The notes below the pieces were generated by a model, which worked only from the letters and a program-made list of their open reading frames with translations, had not been told where the DNA came from and ran no database searches. Both the position numbers and the translations under genes were made by a program. A stretch of 10,245 nucleotides of DNA from an uncultured Eubacterium sp. (GTDB lineage Bacteria > Bacillota > Clostridia > Lachnospirales > Lachnospiraceae): NCBI GenBank assembly GCA_902475415.1, contig CABRZK010000068.1, positions 1 through 10,245 of the forward strand. The letters are read 5' to 3'. Positions 7,475 through 10,245 of the stretch are shown piece by piece (the first letter of the stretch is position 1; the number at the start of each line of letters is the position of its first letter).

Positions 7475-7487
7475 TACATATGCAAGT

Positions 7488-7505
7488 ATGTTATAAAAAT
7501 AACAA
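7488..7505. promoter_or_regulatory. Rex-like operator between the divergent operons
   Basis: ATGTTATAAAAATAACAA contains a perfect TGTTAT-N4-ATAACA inverted repeat. It matches the Clostridia Rex consensus TTGTTAA-N4-TTAACAA at 11 of 14 fixed positions, or TTGTTA-N6-TAACAA at 11 of 12. Rex is a repressor released by NADH. The site lies between the two sets of promoters, 10 bp upstream of the plus-strand -35. Regulation of an NADH-consuming hydrogenase by Rex fits the biology; binding is inferred. Confidence 0.55.
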
Positions 7506-7515
7506 TCCATTTTTG

Positions 7516-7544
7516 TTGAAATATCACAATTTTAATGCTATACT
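7516..7544 (+). promoter_or_regulatory. sigma-A promoter of the DRTGG/HydS-like operon
   Basis: TTGAAA (7516-7521), 17-bp spacer, TATACT (7539-7544) preceded by TGC, giving an extended -10. The predicted start near 7551 gives a leader of about 50 nt to the ATG at 7601. An imperfect dyad TTGT...ACAA (7513-7529) overlaps the -35. Confidence 0.78.
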
Positions 7545-7600
7545 AAACAAAAAAAATTGTGCATTTAAAAAAATACAAAAAATGAATTTTGGAGGCTAAT

Positions 7601-7957
7601 ATGACAATCTCACAGATTATTTCGCTGCTGGATGCCACTCCTCTGTCTGCAAATGTCGACCTGGATCACACAATTGAAACCGTCTGTGGTTCTGACATGA
7701 TGAGCGATGTCCTGGCCTTTATCAAAAAAGATGCCCTGCTTCTGACGGGACTTAATAATCTCCAGGTCATCCGCACAGCAGAAATGCTGGATATCGTCTG
7801 TCTGGTTTTTGTCCGCGGCAAAAAACCACAGGGGGAGATGCTTGACATGGCACAAAAGCTCGGTATTACTGTTCTGTCCACAGAACATACCATGTTTGAT
7901 GCCTGCGGCATTTTATATCATGCCGGATTACGGGGAGGAAGTCGAAACGATGCCTAG
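7601..7957 (+). CDS. small stand-alone DRTGG-domain protein
   Basis: A 118-residue soluble protein that is essentially one DRTGG domain. Features seen: VCGSDMMSDVLAF (28-40), LLLTGLNNLQVIRTAEML (46-63), LVFVRGKKP (68-76), and the typical end GITVLSTEHTMFDACGILYHAGL (88-110). DRTGG domains occur beside CBS domains in some pyrophosphatases and in Pta-related proteins and have no settled function on their own. The DR and TGG signature residues of the family are not conserved here (NN and VRGK occupy those places). The ATG at 7601 is chosen because GGAGG lies 5 nt upstream; a TTG at 7589 would lie in the ribosome binding site. First gene of the plus-strand operon; its end overlaps the next gene by 8 nt, a sign of coupled translation. 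Function in redox signalling is inferred only from context. Confidence 0.8.
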   Translation: MTISQIISLLDATPLSANVDLDHTIETVCGSDMMSDVLAFIKKDALLLTGLNNLQVIRTAEMLDIVCLVFVRGKKPQGEMLDMAQKLGITVLSTEHTMFDACGILYHAGLRGGSRNDA

Positions 7958-8381
7958 TATACATTATCAATATATCGTAGACGGAGAAGATTTTACCATG
8001 GCCGGTGAAGCCAGCAGTTCTCTGAAACAAACATTAAAACTGATGAACCTTGATGCGGATATCATCCGGCGTTGTGCCATCGCCATGTATGAAGGCGAGA
8101 TCAACATGGTTATTCATGCAAATGGTGGTGTCATCGATGTCGATATCTTTCCGGATAAAATCGTGATGGTACTGGCAGATCACGGTCCCGGAATCCCGGA
8201 TATCGCCCTTGCCATGCAGGAAGGATATTCCACTGCCAGTGAAGAAGTCCTGAACCTTGGATTTGGCGCAGGTATGGGACTTCCGAATATGAAACGATCC
8301 TCGGATGAAATGTCGATCAATACAACTCTTGGAGTTGGGACGACTGTAACGATGACGATTTATTTCCAATATAATTTATAA
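7950..8381 (+). CDS. RsbW-like GHKL ATPase / anti-sigma-type kinase domain
   Basis: A 143-residue protein with a full GHKL ATP-binding core of the RsbW/SpoIIAB type. The N-box is YEGEINMVIHANGG (47-60, E48 and N52), the G1 box is DHGPGIPD (77-84), the G2 box is GFGAGMGLPNMKRSSDE (104-120), and GVGTTVTMTIYF ends the domain (128-139). Length is close to RsbW (about 150-160). No sigma factor, anti-anti-sigma (STAS) gene or sensor domain is in the window, so a classical partner-switch is not shown. In related clusters this ATPase sits directly before a HydS-like protein, so it may be the output partner of that sensor (inference). The ATG at 7950 is the start: GGGGAGG lies 11 nt upstream, and it overlaps the DRTGG gene by 8 nt. 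The longer open frame back to 7809 lies inside that gene and has no support. Confidence 0.85.
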   Translation: MPSIHYQYIVDGEDFTMAGEASSSLKQTLKLMNLDADIIRRCAIAMYEGEINMVIHANGGVIDVDIFPDKIVMVLADHGPGIPDIALAMQEGYSTASEEVLNLGFGAGMGLPNMKRSSDEMSINTTLGVGTTVTMTIYFQYNL

Positions 8382-8396
8382 AAAGGATAGAAAATC

Positions 8397-9707
8397 ATGA
8401 ATAAATTTTATCATTCGGTATATCTGGACAGCGACAAATGTACCGGCTGCATCACCTGTCTGAAACGATGTCCCACCCAGGCCATCCGTGTCAGAGACGG
8501 GAAAGCTCATATCATCAGTGAATTTTGCATTGACTGCGGTGAATGTATCCGGCATTGTCCGCACCACGCAAAACACACAAAACGGGATTTTATCCAGATT
8601 CTGGAGCACTATAAATATACCGTTGCGCTGCCGGCTCCGTCACTGTACAGTCAGTTTAATAATATCAAGGATACTAACCTGATTCTGAATGCGCTGATCC
8701 TGTGTGGATTTGATGATGTATTTGAAGTCAGTGCCGGTGCTGAGATTATCTCTGAATTATCCAGAAATTATATCAGTGAACACCCGGAACTTTATCCGCT
8801 GATCAGCACAGCATGCCCCACCGTAGAACGCCTGATCCGGGTACGGTTCCCGGGACTGATTCCGCATCTTCTTCCAATCTTACCACCGATGGAAGCTGCC
8901 GCAATTATTGCCCGTCAGCGCGCCGTGGAGAAAACTGGTCTGGATCCATCAGATATCGGAATTGTATTCATTTCTCCATGCCCATCCAAGATCACTTTTA
9001 TCCATGATCCACTGGGCATGAAGAAAAGTAATGTGGATGCCGTACTTGCCATCAAAGATATCTATCCGCTCCTGCTCTCTCATATGAAAGAAGCGGAAGA
9101 ACATCCCCGTTCTTATACTTTATCAGGAAGAATGGGAAAAGACTGGGCCATCAGCGGCGGAGAGGCGTATGGTATCATTTCCGATCACTATCTGGCTGCG
9201 GACGGCATCGAAAATGTCATTCGGGTACTGGAAGATCTGGAAGACGAAAAATTTCTGCCCGGTCTGCAGTTTGTAGAATTAAACGCCTGTAGCGCCGGCT
9301 GTGTGGGCGGTGTACTTACCGTAGAAAATCCATATATCGCCAAGGCGAAAGTAAAACAGTTTTCCAAATACGAACCTGTCCTGCGCATGCACTGTGCCGA
9401 TCTGCCCGAGACACCTTCTGATACCTTCGGCTGGACGGAACCAGTCACTTATGAACCAGTCTATACACTGGGCGCAAATATCTTTGAAAGTATGGAAAAA
9501 ATACTGGAAAGTCAGGAAATTCTAAAAAAATTTCCTGGACTGGACTGTGGTTCCTGCGGTTCCCCTACCTGTAAGGCACTGGCCGAAGACATTGTAAAAG
9601 GAGTTCCTTCCGCCAGAAAAGAAGACTGTATCTATCTGCTGCGAGAACAATGGAAAAAGCACACGGATCAGCATTCTGATACCTCATCAACGAAAAAGGA
9701 GGATTGA
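8397..9707 (+). CDS. HydS-like putative sensory [FeFe]-hydrogenase without PAS domain
   Basis: A 436-residue iron-sulfur protein. Two N-terminal ferredoxin clusters (C15/18/21/25 and C44/47/50/54) lead into an [FeFe]-hydrogenase large-subunit fold. The H-cluster motifs are divergent: STACPTV (137-143), SPCPSK (193-198) and ELNACSAGCVGG (294-305). These give four candidate ligands, C140, C195, C298 and C302. Ala139 replaces the proton-relay Cys of catalytic TSCCPxW enzymes, as in HydS of Thermotoga and Ruminococcus, so slow or sensory H2 chemistry is likelier than bulk H2 production. A C-terminal iron-sulfur motif, CGSCGSPTC plus C411 (C384/387/392/411), is of the kind seen in signalling and corrinoid-related Fe-S domains. 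The PAS domain of known HydS proteins is absent, and the chain ends in a polar tail. It follows the GHKL ATPase by 15 nt with a modest AAGGA. Role in H2 or redox sensing is inference from motif and context. Confidence 0.85.
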   Translation: MNKFYHSVYLDSDKCTGCITCLKRCPTQAIRVRDGKAHIISEFCIDCGECIRHCPHHAKHTKRDFIQILEHYKYTVALPAPSLYSQFNNIKDTNLILNALILCGFDDVFEVSAGAEIISELSRNYISEHPELYPLISTACPTVERLIRVRFPGLIPHLLPILPPMEAAAIIARQRAVEKTGLDPSDIGIVFISPCPSKITFIHDPLGMKKSNVDAVLAIKDIYPLLLSHMKEAEEHPRSYTLSGRMGKDWAISGGEAYGIISDHYLAADGIENVIRVLEDLEDEKFLPGLQFVELNACSAGCVGGVLTVENPYIAKAKVKQFSKYEPVLRMHCADLPETPSDTFGWTEPVTYEPVYTLGANIFESMEKILESQEILKKFPGLDCGSCGSPTCKALAEDIVKGVPSARKEDCIYLLREQWKKHTDQHSDTSSTKKED

Positions 9708-9713
9708 TAACGT

Positions 9714-10058
9714 ATGACTGTACAAGAACTGATTGACAATTGTCATTATGAAGTAATACATCCGGGAAATCCTGATGCCATAATTTCCGAACCTTACTGC
9801 TGTGATCTGCTCAGCATCGCCATGGGAAATGCACCGGCTGCCAGTGCATGGTGTACTGTAATGAGCAATATGAACACCCTGGCTGTGGCTTCCCTGACAG
9901 AATGTGCCTGCGTCATTTTGTGTCACGATGTATCTGTGGATGAAAATATGAAATTAAAAGCGGTAAGTGAAAACATTTCCCTGCTGCGCACCCCAAATTC
10001 TATTTTCACTACAGCGCTGGAGGTTTACAAAAAACTGCATGAAAACTTTGACTTATGA
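9714..10058 (+). CDS. second DRTGG-like small protein
   Basis: A 114-residue protein with the fold pattern of a DRTGG domain. CCDLLSIAMGNAPAASAWCT (29-48) is followed by a hydrophobic strand and helix in SNMNTLAVASLTECACVILC (51-70). The typical ending, with bound-phosphate-loop-like spacing, is ISLLRTPNSIFTTALEVYKKL (88-108). The DR/TGG signature residues are not preserved. It is cysteine-rich for its size (C10, C29, C30, C47, C64, C66, C70) but shows no standard cluster motif. AAGGAGG lies 11 nt before the ATG, partly within the end of the HydS-like gene, and the next gene overlaps its 3' end by 20 nt. It is a distinct protein from the first DRTGG gene of the operon (low similarity by eye). 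Pairing of two such domains around a HydS-like protein suggests ligand-binding adaptor roles, which is inference. Confidence 0.75.
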   Translation: MTVQELIDNCHYEVIHPGNPDAIISEPYCCDLLSIAMGNAPAASAWCTVMSNMNTLAVASLTECACVILCHDVSVDENMKLKAVSENISLLRTPNSIFTTALEVYKKLHENFDL

Positions 10059-10245
10059 TCTGCATATCCACTCCTGTCTGTCTCCCTGCGGAGATAATGA
10101 TATGACACCGGCCATGATTGCGGGAATGGCAAAAGTCATCGGCCTGGACGTCATCGCACTGACCGAAAACGGCCACTTCCTCGCCAAGCTCCCCCTGTCC
10201 GCGGACACGACGCTCACGGAAGATGACCTCGCGAGCATCGTCTGG
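10039..10245 (+). CDS. PHP-domain protein (partial, truncated by window end; 3' part anomalous)
   Basis: The first 69 codons of a PHP-family (polymerase/histidinol phosphatase) metal-dependent phosphoesterase. DLHIHSCLSPCGDNDMTP (7-24) carries the metal-binding H9 and H11, and MIAGMAKVIGLDVIALT (26-42) is the next helix and strand. The family then has DHN, the third metal-binding motif. Here the frame reads ENGHFLAKLPLS instead, and the last ~80 bases are about 65% G+C by hand count, unlike the rest of the operon. The motif break may be an assembly junction or a real divergence. GGAGG lies 15 nt before the ATG, rather far; the start overlaps the DRTGG gene by 20 nt. If intact, it would supply a phosphatase activity to the operon. 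Confidence 0.7.
   Translation, partial: MKTLTYDLHIHSCLSPCGDNDMTPAMIAGMAKVIGLDVIALTENGHFLAKLPLSADTTLTEDDLASIVW

Noticed and set aside
7470..7486. TGCA-N7-TGCA dyad in the divergent region
   Set aside because: TGCA is itself a palindrome, so the inverted repeat has no extra information; no known operator matches.
7513..7529. TTGTTGAAATATCACAA as a second Rex or CRP-like site
   Set aside because: Only the outer TTGT/ACAA arms pair and the inner bases do not; the match is explained by the -35 element it overlaps.
7809..7949. N-terminal extension of the RsbW-like ATPase
   Set aside because: These codons lie inside the DRTGG gene in another frame; the ATG at 7950 has its own GGGGAGG and gives the normal RsbW-like length.
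8397..9707. Second catalytic H2-producing hydrogenase
   Set aside because: The proton-relay Cys is Ala and L2/L3 are divergent, so a sensor-type reading fits better, though low activity is not excluded.
1..10245. CRISPR arrays, tRNA or rRNA genes, insertion sequences, phage genes
   Set aside because: No spaced direct repeats, cloverleaf-type sequence, transposase or terminal inverted repeats were seen on either strand by eye.

Overview
The window reads as chromosomal DNA of an anaerobic Clostridia-type Firmicute, most likely a Lachnospiraceae-like gut fermenter. The grounds are the AT-rich intergenic DNA, strong AGGAGG ribosome binding sites, sigma-A type promoters, and an NADH/ferredoxin-linked [FeFe]-hydrogenase operon in the gene order known from acetogenic and fermentative Clostridia. 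This lineage call is inference from gene content; no ribosomal RNA or other marker is present.

Positions 1-2108 (minus strand) hold a surface-polymer O-acylation pair: an MBOAT-family acyltransferase followed, with a 14-nt overlap, by a membrane-anchored SGNH-like partner that runs off the left edge. Positions 2109-2316 contain the likely MBOAT promoter and the intrinsic terminator of the hydrogenase operon.

Positions 2317-7330 (minus strand) are a five-gene operon transcribed hydC, GHKL ATPase, HydD-like thioredoxin-fold protein, hydB, hydA. It encodes a soluble electron-bifurcating (group A3 type) [FeFe]-hydrogenase. NADH is oxidised at the FMN of HydB, electrons also come from reduced ferredoxin, and H2 is made at the H-cluster of HydA. 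This is the usual hydrogen sink of a sugar fermenter. hydC is best started at a TTG codon (7330) behind a strong AGGAGGG, not at the upstream ATG.

Positions 7331-7600 are a compact divergent control region. It holds a sigma-A promoter facing each way, both with an extended -10 and the same TTTTGTTGA at -35. Between them is a near-consensus Rex (NADH/NAD+ sensing repressor) inverted repeat at 7488-7505.

Positions 7601-10245 (plus strand) are a tightly packed second operon: small DRTGG-domain protein, RsbW-like GHKL ATPase, HydS-like putative sensory [FeFe]-hydrogenase, second DRTGG-like protein, PHP-domain protein (cut by the window end). The HydS-like protein keeps the four H-cluster cysteines but has Ala where catalytic enzymes have the proton-relay Cys, and it lacks a PAS domain. 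The operon looks like a redox/H2 sensing and signalling module, divergently paired with the enzyme it may monitor. Its mechanism is not known to me and is the most interesting content here. The last ~80 bases are abruptly GC-rich and break the PHP motif, which suggests a junction or assembly chimera at the right edge.
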